Below, one piece after another: positions 46,585 through 55,880 of a DNA stretch of 64,000 bases. The notes under the pieces are model-generated. The model was not told the DNA's origin and ran no database searches. It saw only the letters and a list, made by a program, of their open reading frames with translations. Origin of the DNA: Brevibacterium spongiae (GTDB taxonomy: Bacteria; Actinomycetota; Actinomycetes; Actinomycetales; Brevibacteriaceae); contig NZ_CP093443.1 of NCBI RefSeq assembly GCF_026168515.1, positions 3,968,001-4,032,000 of the forward strand, in the 5' to 3' direction. How positions within the stretch are numbered: the first letter of the stretch is position 1; each line of letters opens with the position of its first letter. A program made the translations under genes and the position numbers.

Positions 46585-49532
46585 CCGTCCGCCGCGGCGT
46601 CTACGTCGACTCGGTCGCACTCATGCAGGTCTCGACCGAGGTCAAGACCACTCCCGGGGTCGACGACGCCCTCATTGGGATGGCCTCGGAGCTCAACCTC
46701 GGCCTTATCCGTGGAGCCGGTTTCGACATCGCTGAAGAGGTCACCCCGAACGATCTCATCATTGCTATCCGCGCCCAGTCGGAGGCGGCCCTGTCAGAAG
46801 GCAGCAATGCCGTTGACGTCGCCTTCGACAGGCTCACCGCCGCCGCCCGCGAGTCCACTGGCCCAGGCGGCTCCGTGCAGCCGGCCCTCACCGTCGAATC
46901 CGCGCTCGCCGGGTCCGACGCCGGGCTCACTCTCGTCTCGGTGCCCGGCGAGAGCGCCGGAGTCGAGACCCTCGCGGCCCTCGATTCCGGGTCCTCGGTG
47001 CTCCTCTTCAGCGACAATGTCGACGTCTCGACCGAGGTCGAACTCAAGTCTCGTGCCGCCGAGAACGGGCTCATCGTCATGGGCCCAGACTGCGGTACTG
47101 CGATCATCTCCGGGGTCGGGCTGGGATTCGCCAATCAAGTGCGGCGCGGTAGCTTCGGCATCATTGCGGCCTCGGGCACGGGCGCTCAGCAAGTCTCGGT
47201 GCTCCTCGATGCTGCCGGGGCCGGGGTCAGCCATCTCATCGGCACGGGCGGGCGCGATCTCTCGCGCGACGTCGGCGGCCTCAGCGCACGACAGGCCCTG
47301 CAGGCGCTCGCCGTCGACGCCGAGACCGAGCACATCATCGTGGTCTCGAAGCCCGCCGATGCCGAGGTGGTCGCTGAGATCGAAGACCGCGCTGCCGAAC
47401 TCGGTGTACGGGTGAGCTGGGCGATCCTCGGTCCCGATTCCCCGAGTCTCTCAGCCGGGGTCGAGTCCGCCCTCAGCGCGGCCGGATTCACTGTGCCAGA
47501 ATGGCCAAGCTGGGGAATCTCCGAATCCGTCGAGGTGCAGACCGGTTCGCTCATCGGCCTGTTCTGCGGTGGGACCATGGCCGATGAGGCGATGCTCATC
47601 GCGCGGTCCGCGCTCGGCCCGATCTCTTCGAACATCCCCCTCGCCGGTGCTGAGCTGGTGAGCGGAATGACCATCAGCGCCGATACGCACACCGTGCTCG
47701 ACTTCGGTGCCGACGAGATGACCCGGGGCCGCGCCCACCCGATGATCGACCCCTCGCTGCGTCTGCAGGCGATCAGGAACCTCGGCCCCCGAGCCGGTGT
47801 GCTGCTGCTCGACCTCGTGCTCGGCCACGGCGCCCACGCGGATCCCGCCGATGAGCTGGCCGCAGCGATCACCGATGCCAAGTCGACGGCTGCCGAAGAA
47901 GGCCGGGTCCTGCCCGTCATCGTCAGCCTCATCGGCACGAGCGCCGATCCGCAGGACTTCTCTGCCGCCGTCCGCGCGCTCGTCGCCGCCGACGCCGAGG
48001 TATTCCTCTCGAACGCCGAGGCGAGCTGCCGTGCACTCGCCCACCTCGGCTGCGAGGCACAGATGAGCACGGTCATCGAATCCTCAGTGCCACCGGAGCG
48101 CATCCCCGCCGCACTGTCATCGCACTCAACCGGCGCCCAGAGCCTCTCGGGCCTGCTCGAAACCGCGCCCTCCGTGGTCTCCGTGGGCCTGAGCCTCTTC
48201 GCCGAGGAGCTGCGTGCCCAGGCGGTGCCTGTGACGGAGGTTCAGTGGAAGCCCGCCCTCGGCGATCCCGCCGCGCTCTATCAGGTGATGGCGGACCCCC
48301 GTCGCCGGGAGGCGAACGCACAAGCGCTCGAGCGCATGCTTTCTGCCGGAGCCGAGGTCGTGGGACTGCGACCGGCTCGCGAATGCCTCGGACTGCGCGA
48401 GGACGAGTTCCTCCACTCGGGCCCTCCGCTCGAGTGGGACCGAGCCTCTGGCCCGATGCGTGGGGCTCTGGCCGGCGCCGTCGTTTTCGAAGGACTCGCC
48501 GAGACTCTGGAGGCAGCGGAGGCCGGTCTCGCCGATGGCCGTTTCTCTTTCGCCCCCTGCCATTCCCGTGACGCGGTCGGACCGATGGCCGGCGTGGTCA
48601 GCCCCTCGATGTGGATGTTCGAGCTCGTCGACCCGGTCCACGGCAATCGCGCCTACTGCTCTCTCAACGAGGGCCTCGGCAAGGTGCTGCGCTACGGAGC
48701 GAACAACGAGGAGGTGCTCACTCGCCTGAACTGGATGCGCGACGTGCTCGGCCCCGTGCTCGCCGCGGCCGTGGCCGCCACCGGGCCGCTGGACACGAAG
48801 AACTACGTCACGCAGATGCTCCAGTCCGGGGACGAGGGGCACAACCGCAATCGGACGGCGACCCTGCTCTTCCTCCGTGACATCATGCCGAAGCTCTTCA
48901 CCCTCGACTTCCCCGCTGACGACCTCGCCGAGGTCGCGCGCTTCCTCGGGGCCAACGACTACTTCGCGCTCAACCTCGTCATGCCCACGTGCAAGCTCGC
49001 CATGGCGGCGGCGAAGGGGGTGCCCGGCTCGACTCTCGTCGTCACCATGGCCCGCAACGGCACGGACTTCGGCATTCAGCTCGCCGGCACCGGTGAGCAG
49101 TGGTATTCGGGCCCGGCGCAGATCGCCGACGGTCTCTATCTCGGCTCCTACGGCGTCGAGGACGCCAATCCCGACATCGGCGACTCCGCGATCACGGAGA
49201 CCGCGGGCATCGGCGGCCTCGCGATGGCCGCAGCTCCCGCGGTCGTGCGTCTCGTCGGTGGGGACGTCTCCTTCGCGGTCGACACCACCCGCCGGATGTA
49301 TGAGATCACCCTCGGCGAGCATCCCCAGCACCAGATCCCCGTCCTCGAGTTCCGCGGGGTGCCGAGCGGAATCGACCTCGCGAAGGTGCTCCGTACCCAC
49401 GTCCTACCGCAGATCAACACCGGGATGGCCGGAAAGGTCGCCGGGGTGGGCCAGGTGGGCGCGGGACTCGTCACGCCACCGGCCGATTGCTTCACCTCGG
49501 CGGTCGAGGGCCTGAGCGCACAGCGGCGCTGA
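46569..49532 (+). CDS. FdrA-AllG fusion, oxamate-carbamoyltransferase-like
   Basis: A 987-residue protein joining two normally separate proteins. Residues 1 to about 560 are FdrA (AllF), with succinyl-CoA-synthetase-like CoA-binding and ligase folds (VMGPDCGTAIISGVGLGFAN, then GTGGRDLSRDVGG). Residues about 575-987 are DUF1116 (YlbE/AllG), including CSLNEGLGKVLRYGANNEEV and VVTMARNGTDFGIQLAGTG. With AllH upstream, the complete enzyme should cleave a carbamoyl-amide such as oxalurate with phosphate, giving carbamoyl phosphate and an amide. Carbamate kinase is encoded nearby. The frame runs through without a break. GAAAGG precedes the ATG. Confidence 0.88.
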   Translation: MPRSLTVRRGVYVDSVALMQVSTEVKTTPGVDDALIGMASELNLGLIRGAGFDIAEEVTPNDLIIAIRAQSEAALSEGSNAVDVAFDRLTAAARESTGPGGSVQPALTVESALAGSDAGLTLVSVPGESAGVETLAALDSGSSVLLFSDNVDVSTEVELKSRAAENGLIVMGPDCGTAIISGVGLGFANQVRRGSFGIIAASGTGAQQVSVLLDAAGAGVSHLIGTGGRDLSRDVGGLSARQALQALAVDAETEHIIVVSKPADAEVVAEIEDRAAELGVRVSWAILGPDSPSLSAGVESALSAAGFTVPEWPSWGISESVEVQTGSLIGLFCGGTMADEAMLIARSALGPISSNIPLAGAELVSGMTISADTHTVLDFGADEMTRGRAHPMIDPSLRLQAIRNLGPRAGVLLLDLVLGHGAHADPADELAAAITDAKSTAAEEGRVLPVIVSLIGTSADPQDFSAAVRALVAADAEVFLSNAEASCRALAHLGCEAQMSTVIESSVPPERIPAALSSHSTGAQSLSGLLETAPSVVSVGLSLFAEELRAQAVPVTEVQWKPALGDPAALYQVMADPRRREANAQALERMLSAGAEVVGLRPARECLGLREDEFLHSGPPLEWDRASGPMRGALAGAVVFEGLAETLEAAEAGLADGRFSFAPCHSRDAVGPMAGVVSPSMWMFELVDPVHGNRAYCSLNEGLGKVLRYGANNEEVLTRLNWMRDVLGPVLAAAVAATGPLDTKNYVTQMLQSGDEGHNRNRTATLLFLRDIMPKLFTLDFPADDLAEVARFLGANDYFALNLVMPTCKLAMAAAKGVPGSTLVVTMARNGTDFGIQLAGTGEQWYSGPAQIADGLYLGSYGVEDANPDIGDSAITETAGIGGLAMAAAPAVVRLVGGDVSFAVDTTRRMYEITLGEHPQHQIPVLEFRGVPSGIDLAKVLRTHVLPQINTGMAGKVAGVGQVGAGLVTPPADCFTSAVEGLSAQRR

Positions 49533-49561
49533 TGCCCTGCGCCCACCGGGGCAGACCGCCG

Positions 49562-50695
49562 TCAGCGGTGGATCGCTCCGGTGGTCACGCTCAGGGACAC
49601 CCCGGTGCCCTGCGACCTCTCGGCGAGCACTTCGGCGAGGATCGAGAGCGCGGTCGCCTCTGGAGAGCGTGCGCCGAGGTCGAGGCCGATGGGACCGTGA
49701 ATCCGCGCGATCTCCTCCTCGCTCGCCCCGGCCTCGAGAAGAGCCTCGGTGCGCTGGGCGTGGGTGCGCCGGCTCCCCAGCGCACCGACATAGTCGGCCG
49801 CAGACCGGACGGCCTCGAGGAGTACCGGGACGTCGAACTTGAGGTCGTGGGTGAGCACGGCAACCACGGTCGAGGCATCGATGCGACCGGCTGCGGCCTC
49901 GGCGGCGAAGTAGCGGTGAGGCCAACTGACGACGACCTCATGGGCCGCGGGGAAGCGCTCTGTGGTGGTGAACACCTGCCGGGCATCGCAGACCGTGACT
50001 CGGTAGCCGAGGAACCGGCCGAGTTCTGCCAGGGCCGCGGCATAGTCGATGGCACCGAAGATGAGCAGGCGCGGCGGAGGCGTCGAGGTGGTGACGAAAA
50101 CGCGAGTGCCCGAGCCGAGGCGACGTCCCGTCTCATCGTATTCGAGGATCCCGGCGGCGCCGTCGGCGATCATCGCTCGGGCGTCGGTGGAGATGTGTTC
50201 GGTGAGGCGATCATGAGCGAAGTCACCGTGCGCTCTCCCCTCTGCGTCGAGGGCGAGAATGCGGCTCGGTCCGTCAAGTTCTGCGCCATCCTCCTCGGTG
50301 GCTCCCGGCAGCTCGAGAGCCAGTGCTGCCGCACGGGATCCGGAGACCGCCTCGAGGTAGATCCGCAGCCGGGAGACAGTGGCGGGCTCGAGGACGGGGG
50401 TGACGAGGACGTCGATCTCTCCTCCACAGGCCAGCCCGACTGCGAAAGCCTCCGCATCGCTCGTTCCGTAATGGGCCGAGGCCGCACGACCGGTGCTGAG
50501 GACCTCGAGTGCGAGTTCGTGCACGGCGGATTCGACGCACCCGCCCGAGAGGCTGCCTATGACCTGTCCGTCCGCAGCGACGGCCATCATCGCGCCCGCC
50601 GGTCGCGGCGCCGATGACCAGGTCTTCGTCACAACGGCGAGCGCTAAGTTCCGACCTGCGTCGAGCCAGGCGAGGATCGAATCGGCTTCGTTCAT
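49562..50695 (-). CDS. xdhC: XdhC/CoxF-family molybdenum cofactor chaperone
   Basis: A 377-residue protein with the XdhC/CoxI N-terminal region (TKTWSSAPRPAGAMM, SLSGGCVESAV) and a Rossmann-like C-terminal domain (LLIFGAIDYAAALAELGRFLGY, YVGALGSRRTHAQR). Members bind Moco, promote its sulfuration and insert it into xanthine-dehydrogenase-type enzymes. The client is surely the CoxMSL-type hydroxylase of this island. Its start overlaps the VWA gene's stop. It converges on the FdrA-AllG gene with 29 bp between. Confidence 0.9.
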   Translation of the reverse strand: MNEADSILAWLDAGRNLALAVVTKTWSSAPRPAGAMMAVAADGQVIGSLSGGCVESAVHELALEVLSTGRAASAHYGTSDAEAFAVGLACGGEIDVLVTPVLEPATVSRLRIYLEAVSGSRAAALALELPGATEEDGAELDGPSRILALDAEGRAHGDFAHDRLTEHISTDARAMIADGAAGILEYDETGRRLGSGTRVFVTTSTPPPRLLIFGAIDYAAALAELGRFLGYRVTVCDARQVFTTTERFPAAHEVVVSWPHRYFAAEAAAGRIDASTVVAVLTHDLKFDVPVLLEAVRSAADYVGALGSRRTHAQRTEALLEAGASEEEIARIHGPIGLDLGARSPEATALSILAEVLAERSQGTGVSLSVTTGAIHR

Positions 50696-51891
50696 GCGCG
50701 CGCCTCCTGACCAGTCGCTGTCGGCACTGTGGCCACAGTCGCGGGTACGGTGGTCACAGGCCCACCGACAGCTCGCGGAAGCGCGAAGGCGCCAACGACG
50801 CCGGCGCCGTGCGCCGATGCCCGTGCCGCCATGAAGTCGGCAACCCTCTGCCACTGGGCGACGGTGGTCGCCGGAAGCACGGCCTCAGCATGTGCCGCGG
50901 CGACGGCCAGGCCCCGAGTGCGCGCTTCGAATCTTGCGCGTCCGGCGCGGGGATTGACCCAGAGGAACCGATGGCTGAGTCGGGCCAGCCGCGCGCAGGC
51001 GATGTCGAGCTCCGTACAGTCCCCGTGTTCCCAGCCGTCGCTGATGACGACGAGGGTGCTGCCGCGTACCAGGTCCTTCATCCGCCCGCTCAGAAGTTCG
51101 GTCAGAGAATCGCCGAGGCGCGTCCCGGCTCCCGCGTCGAGGACCTCATCCAACGCCGAAGCGACACCGCTGCCTCCTCGCCCGTGTCCGGCCGCAGCTC
51201 GTGGGCTCAGGTCGACTCTGGTCAGGCGGGTCCCCGCCGTGAAACAACGGGCTCCCAGCACTGCAGAGCCGCGAGCCAGGAAACGCAGCGCGGGCTCCCG
51301 CCACACCGTCATCGAGGCGGACACGTCGGCGACGAGGGTGACGGGGCGCCGGCGATAGAGACTGCGCCTCCGCGGGATGGTTGAGATCTCCTCGTTGCGG
51401 ATGAGCCGACGCAGGATCCGAGGGGCATCGATGATGCCGGTGTGACCCGAGCGAGTCCGATGTGCAAGGCCGCGCGGTGGTCGGAAGACGAGGCCGTCGA
51501 TGAGCGCGGCAGCTTCGCTGCCGTGTTCGAACCCGAGATCGACATGGCGCAGATGTTCGGTCCGGGCAGCTTCGGTGATCTCGCTCGCCTCCCCGCCTGC
51601 GCCCTCTGTGCTCATCTCGGGCCGGGGATATTCGACGTCGATGCTCGGCTCCTCCGCATCCTGTCTGCCTGCCAGTCCGAAGACGGCGTCGAAGATCGCA
51701 TCGTGGAGGCGCAGATGTTCGGGTCGGGTGCAGGTAAGCGCCCGAGACGCGGCTCGAACCTGTTGCGGATCGAGCGGGTCGAGGCAGGCCGCGGCCGTAA
51801 TAAGCGACCGCACCGCGTCCGGGTCTGCAGGCAGTCCCGCGGCCCGCAACCGGATGCCAAGGGTCAGGAAGGTGTCCGTCAGGGTCCTCAC
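50692..51891 (-). CDS. coxE: CoxE-like VWA-domain maturation protein
   Basis: A 399-residue protein of the CoxE family. The von Willebrand A domain shows the MIDAS motif DVSASMT, and the region VVISDGWEHGDCTELDIACARLARLSHRFLWVNP (in parts) is a CoxE signature. The basic segment RRRSLYRRRP precedes it. CoxE works with the AAA+ protein CoxD in maturing the metal site of the hydroxylase. GTG start overlapping the AAA+ gene's stop (GTGA). The last 20 residues are Val/Thr/Pro repeats. Confidence 0.88.
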   Translation of the reverse strand: MRTLTDTFLTLGIRLRAAGLPADPDAVRSLITAAACLDPLDPQQVRAASRALTCTRPEHLRLHDAIFDAVFGLAGRQDAEEPSIDVEYPRPEMSTEGAGGEASEITEAARTEHLRHVDLGFEHGSEAAALIDGLVFRPPRGLAHRTRSGHTGIIDAPRILRRLIRNEEISTIPRRRSLYRRRPVTLVADVSASMTVWREPALRFLARGSAVLGARCFTAGTRLTRVDLSPRAAAGHGRGGSGVASALDEVLDAGAGTRLGDSLTELLSGRMKDLVRGSTLVVISDGWEHGDCTELDIACARLARLSHRFLWVNPRAGRARFEARTRGLAVAAAHAEAVLPATTVAQWQRVADFMAARASAHGAGVVGAFALPRAVGGPVTTVPATVATVPTATGQEARA

Positions 51892-52805
51892 GTTCCATCC
51901 CCTCCGAATGGGCTGAGAACTGTGCGGGCGGGGGCGAGGTCGTCGGCGTCCTTGAGGACGGCGGAGATCGTCGCCGCGATCGCTGGGTCGTCGAGTTCGC
52001 CGAGGCCGAGGGCGTGCAGGGCGCGCAGCCAGTCGATGGCCTCGGCGGTGCCGGGAGGTTTGAGCAGATCGGCGCTGCGGAGTCGGTTGGCCGCAGCGAT
52101 GACGGCCCGGCGCAGGGACTCGTCGGCCTCGGGGACGTGCAGGGAGAGGATCCGTGATTCAGCCTCGGCGCCGGGCTGGTCGAACCACTGGTAGAGGCAG
52201 CGCCTGCGCAGGGCGTCGTGGAGGTCGCGGGTGCGGTTCGAGGTCAGGATGACCAGCGGCGGAGTCTGCGTCGAGATCGTGCCGAGTTCGGGCACGGTGA
52301 CCGACCAGTCGGCGAGCGCCTCGAGCAACAGAGCGTCGAATTCGTCGCCGGCGCGGTCGATCTCGTCGATAAGCAGCACCGGTCGCGCCTCGTCGGGCCC
52401 GAGTCCCCGCGAGTCCTCGATCGCGCGCAGGATCGGACGGGCGAGCAAGAAGGCCCGGTCGTGGAGCTCATCGTCGAGGCAGATCGCGTCGATGCGCTCC
52501 CCCGCCGAGCTGGACGCCGCCTCGATCGTGCGCACGTGGAGGATCTGCTTCGCGAAATCCCAGTCGTAGAGCGCTTGGCTGGCCTCGAGCCCGTCGTGGC
52601 ACTGCAGCCGAATGAAAGAGCCGCCGGAGGCGCGGGCGAGCGCTCGAGCCAAACTCGTCTTGCCCACGCCCGGGGAGCCCTCGCACAGCAGAGGTTTGCC
52701 GAGGCGGTGGGCGAGCACACAGGTGGTCGCAAGTTCGGGTGCGACGATGTGCCCCACGCGCTCCAGCTCCTGTGCCAAAAAACGGGGATCGTCGAAGATC
52801 GTCAT
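51888..52805 (-). CDS. coxD: CoxD-like MoxR-type AAA+ ATPase
   Basis: A 305-residue AAA+ ATPase. Walker A is GSPGVGKTSLA, Walker B is LLIDEIDRAGDEFD, sensor 1 is ILTSNRTRDL, and the arginine-finger region is ALRRRCLYQWFD. This MoxR subgroup pairs with VWA proteins as metal-centre chaperones; here the partner is the CoxE-like neighbour. GGAGGAGG lies 10 nt before the ATG at 52805, so the 25 upstream in-frame codons are left out. Confidence 0.88.
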   Translation of the reverse strand: MTIFDDPRFLAQELERVGHIVAPELATTCVLAHRLGKPLLCEGSPGVGKTSLARALARASGGSFIRLQCHDGLEASQALYDWDFAKQILHVRTIEAASSSAGERIDAICLDDELHDRAFLLARPILRAIEDSRGLGPDEARPVLLIDEIDRAGDEFDALLLEALADWSVTVPELGTISTQTPPLVILTSNRTRDLHDALRRRCLYQWFDQPGAEAESRILSLHVPEADESLRRAVIAAANRLRSADLLKPPGTAEAIDWLRALHALGLGELDDPAIAATISAVLKDADDLAPARTVLSPFGGDGT

Positions 52806-52833
52806 GGCTGCGTCGCCTCCTCCCGAGTCGAGT

Positions 52834-53826
52834 CTACTGATCGTCTCTGCTCTCTCGAACGTCCGCTGCCACCCGATCATCCGAGTGCGCCTGACCGTGC
52901 GAACTCACGGCGGTGCCGACTCTCCCGGTTACTGCCGAGGCGAGCTGCGAGAGCTCGGCGATGACGGCTCGTGATCCACCGTTGTCGACGAAGTCGAGCA
53001 GCGCGTCGACCTTCGGCCCCATCGAACCGGAGGCGAAGGTGCCGGTGGCACGCAGGGCTTTGAGCTCGGCTGCGGTGACGGCACCGACATCGCTCGCGTC
53101 CGGAGTGCCGAAGCCGGCGACCGCACAGGGCACATCGGTGGCGATGATGAGCAGATCCGCATCCACCGAGGCGGCGAGCTTCGCAGCGCTGAGGTCCTTG
53201 TCGATGACCGCGGATACCCCGGCACAGCCCCGGTCCGCGGGTAGGACGGGAATGCCGCCCCCGCCAGCGGCGACGACGATCCAGCCGGAGTCCGCAAGGA
53301 AGGAGATCATCGGAGTCTCGAGGATCTCGACGGGGTCCGGAGAGGCCACAACGCGACGCCACCCCTTGTCGCCGAAGTCCTTCCAGGTCTGGCCATGAGC
53401 GGTCATCTCCGCGGCGAAATCCGCATCCTGATAGGACCCGATCGGCTTGACCGGATCGGCGAACGCTGGGTCGTCGGGGTCGACGACGGTGCGGGTGACC
53501 ACGGCGGCGACCCTGTTCCCCAGCCCGCGGGCTGCGAGTTCGAGTTCGAGGGCGCTGACGATCGTGAAGCCGATGGTGCCCTGGGTCTGTGCTCCGCACC
53601 AGTCGAGGCTCACGGGCGGCAGCTCGTGAGCGGAGAGTTCGTTCTTGCGCAGGATGTTGCCGACCTGCGGCCCGTTGCCGTGGGTGATGACGAGTTCGTG
53701 TCCGGCTGCGGCGAGATCGGCCAGATGCACGGCCGCGGCGGAGATCGCGCGCTGCTGGGCCGACGGAGACGGATCTCCGTCGGGCCCGGTCATCGCATTG
53801 CCGCCGAGGGCGACGAGGACCCTCAC
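52834..53826 (-). CDS. arcC: Carbamate kinase
   Basis: A 330-residue amino-acid-kinase-fold enzyme. It transfers phosphate from carbamoyl phosphate to ADP, leaving carbamate that falls apart to ammonia and CO2. Motifs are VALGGNAM at the start, ITHGNGPQVGN, and AAGGGGIPV; VIDKDLSAAKLA marks the ATP-site lysine. The GTG start overlaps the HyuB stop (GTGA). No arginine deiminase or ornithine carbamoyltransferase is present, so its carbamoyl phosphate most likely comes from the FdrA-AllG/AllH enzyme. Confidence 0.94.
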   Translation of the reverse strand: MRVLVALGGNAMTGPDGDPSPSAQQRAISAAAVHLADLAAAGHELVITHGNGPQVGNILRKNELSAHELPPVSLDWCGAQTQGTIGFTIVSALELELAARGLGNRVAAVVTRTVVDPDDPAFADPVKPIGSYQDADFAAEMTAHGQTWKDFGDKGWRRVVASPDPVEILETPMISFLADSGWIVVAAGGGGIPVLPADRGCAGVSAVIDKDLSAAKLAASVDADLLIIATDVPCAVAGFGTPDASDVGAVTAAELKALRATGTFASGSMGPKVDALLDFVDNGGSRAVIAELSQLASAVTGRVGTAVSSHGQAHSDDRVAADVRESRDDQ

Positions 53827-55880
53827 AGCCAGTCGACCGCCGCAGCTGAGGCTCCGTCGACGGAGAGCTGGGCATAGCCGGGTCCACGATCGAAGAAGGG
53901 CTCGTTCGCATCCCGGGTGGCCCGCATCTGCTCGCGCAGCTCGGTCGTGGCCGCCTCGTCGGCCTCGGCACCGTCGACTCCGGCGGCATCGGCGCCGACG
54001 GATGCGCTCGGATCGGCGGTGACGACGACTCCGTAGGACTCACGAGCGCCGGCGATGCTCACCTTGCCCCAGCTGACGTCGCGGACCACCTCGGCGATCG
54101 GACGGTCGAGGGGGTCGCCCCAGCCTCCACCGCCCGTGGTGCGGATCCGAACGACCTCACCGGCTCTGATGACCTCAGCATCGGCGAGCGCATCGATCTG
54201 ACGTTCGTTCGGACCTCCCGGATCGATGGTCACTTCGAACGGCCTGCCCGCTTTTCCGCCCTTGACCCCCCAGCATGCGAGGATCGAACGGTCGGCGATC
54301 GACATGAAGTGCCCGTCGCGCAGCATCCGAATGTGCTTCTCGTAGCCGAGGCCTCCGCGGTAACGACCGGCACCGCCTGAGTCGACGGCCAGACCGAGGC
54401 GTTCGACGCGGAACGGGAACCGGGACTCGGTGAATTCGGTGGGCAGGTTCCGGGAGTCGGGGACGACGTGGATCGTGTCCTCGCCGTCGGAGTAGTAGCG
54501 TCCGCCGGAGCCTCCGCCGAGGACCTCGCGCATGAGGTAGTCCTTGCCATCGCGGTCCTTGCCGTAGACCCCGGTGTAGCGGATCGTCTCCTGGTCCGCG
54601 GGCATGCGGCCGTCCACGGCCTTCGCGACTACGCCGGCGAGGACGCCGAGGAGGCGGAGAATCACGAACGTGCGTGCGTTCGTCGGTCCGGGGAACTCGG
54701 GGGTGAGCAGGGTACCCTTCTCCGGGAAGCGCATCTCGATGAGCGGCACAATGCCCTCGTTGACGTCGAGTTCGCCCATCCGCTCGGGGGTGTCGGCGAG
54801 GTTGCGCAGGATCGGGGCGAGCCACTTCTTGAGGAAGTTTCCGCCCACATAGTCACCGCAGTGGTTGATCGGTCCCGCGGCCTGGGCGGCGGTGCCCGTG
54901 AAGTCGACGATAAGTCGCGGTCCGTCGTCCGGTCCCCCGGTCGACGTCTTCGTCAACGTGATGCGCTGGGTGTGGAGCATGGGGTCCGAGACGCCGTCGT
55001 GCTCGGCATAGTCCTCCCAGACGTACTGGCCGTCGGGGATCTTCGACAGGATCTCACGGCGGTAGATCTCAGTGGAGTTCTGCAGTATCGCGTCGAAGGC
55101 CGTTTCGACGGTCTCGACTCCGTAGCGGGTGAAGAGTTCCGAGAGACGACGAGCACCCATCAGGCAGGCCGAGCACTCGGCGTCGAGATCGGCCGACAGC
55201 GAATCCGGCATCCTGGAGTTGCGCGACATGATCCGCAGTGCGGACCTGTTCGGAACCCCTTCGGACCACAACTTGATCGGCGGGATCATGAGGCCCTCTT
55301 CGAAGACGCTCGTCGCCCCTGAGGGCATCGAACCGGGGCACGCCCCGCCGATGTCGTCGTGGTGGCCGAAGGCCTGGACGAAGCACACGACCCGTCCCTC
55401 GGCGAAGACGGGAACGGTCACGCACATGTCCGGCAGGTGGCCGATGCCACCTTCGGATTCGTAGACGTCGTTGTGGAAGAAGACATCGCCTTCGCGCATC
55501 TCCTCGATGGGGAAGTCCCGGACGACTGGGTGGACGAGTGCGGAGTACGAACGGCCGGTGAGCTTGCGCAGCTGTCGGTCGTGGATACCGGCGCGGAAGT
55601 CATGGGCATCGCGGATCATCGGGGAGCGTGAGGTGCGCGAGATCGAGGTCTCAACCTCCATCTCCACACTGGCCAGGGTGCCTTCGACGATCTCGACGAT
55701 GATCGGGTCGACGCTCGACCCTTCCGCGGTGAGGCGGTTGCCGTGCTCGTAGGCAGTCGGCAGACCGGCCGAGTTGATCGGCGAGGCGGCGATGTAGTCG
55801 GCGAGCTCCTGGCCGGTCAGGGGTTCGGTGCGCAGCATCGAACCCGAATCGACGGCGCTCGTGTCGGCTGTGGTAGTCAC
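53823..55880 (-). CDS. hyuB: Hydantoinase B / oxoprolinase subunit B
   Basis: A 685-residue HyuB-family protein (DPIIVEIVEGTLASVEMEVE start; FFHNDVYESEGGIGHLPD; GGGGWGDPLDR near the end). With HyuA it catalyses ATP-dependent opening of a five-membered or similar cyclic amide such as hydantoin or 5-oxoproline. An extra 60 residues after the GDP motif are Ala/Asp/Glu-rich. GTG start overlapping the HyuA stop. Confidence 0.92.
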   Translation of the reverse strand: MTTTADTSAVDSGSMLRTEPLTGQELADYIAASPINSAGLPTAYEHGNRLTAEGSSVDPIIVEIVEGTLASVEMEVETSISRTSRSPMIRDAHDFRAGIHDRQLRKLTGRSYSALVHPVVRDFPIEEMREGDVFFHNDVYESEGGIGHLPDMCVTVPVFAEGRVVCFVQAFGHHDDIGGACPGSMPSGATSVFEEGLMIPPIKLWSEGVPNRSALRIMSRNSRMPDSLSADLDAECSACLMGARRLSELFTRYGVETVETAFDAILQNSTEIYRREILSKIPDGQYVWEDYAEHDGVSDPMLHTQRITLTKTSTGGPDDGPRLIVDFTGTAAQAAGPINHCGDYVGGNFLKKWLAPILRNLADTPERMGELDVNEGIVPLIEMRFPEKGTLLTPEFPGPTNARTFVILRLLGVLAGVVAKAVDGRMPADQETIRYTGVYGKDRDGKDYLMREVLGGGSGGRYYSDGEDTIHVVPDSRNLPTEFTESRFPFRVERLGLAVDSGGAGRYRGGLGYEKHIRMLRDGHFMSIADRSILACWGVKGGKAGRPFEVTIDPGGPNERQIDALADAEVIRAGEVVRIRTTGGGGWGDPLDRPIAEVVRDVSWGKVSIAGARESYGVVVTADPSASVGADAAGVDGAEADEAATTELREQMRATRDANEPFFDRGPGYAQLSVDGASAAAVDWL

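Noticed and set aside
48126-49400. 424-codon open frame opposite the AllG half of the fusion
   Set aside because: Low-complexity Glu/Arg/Gly composition typical of antisense reading; the plus strand encodes a clear DUF1116 domain.
49537-49554. Terminator between the FdrA-AllG and XdhC genes
   Set aside because: The stem is interrupted by a bulge and no T-run follows on either strand.
52834-53826. Arginine deiminase pathway because of carbamate kinase
   Set aside because: No arcA or ornithine carbamoyltransferase gene lies in the window, whereas a carbamoyl-phosphate-forming AllFGH set does.
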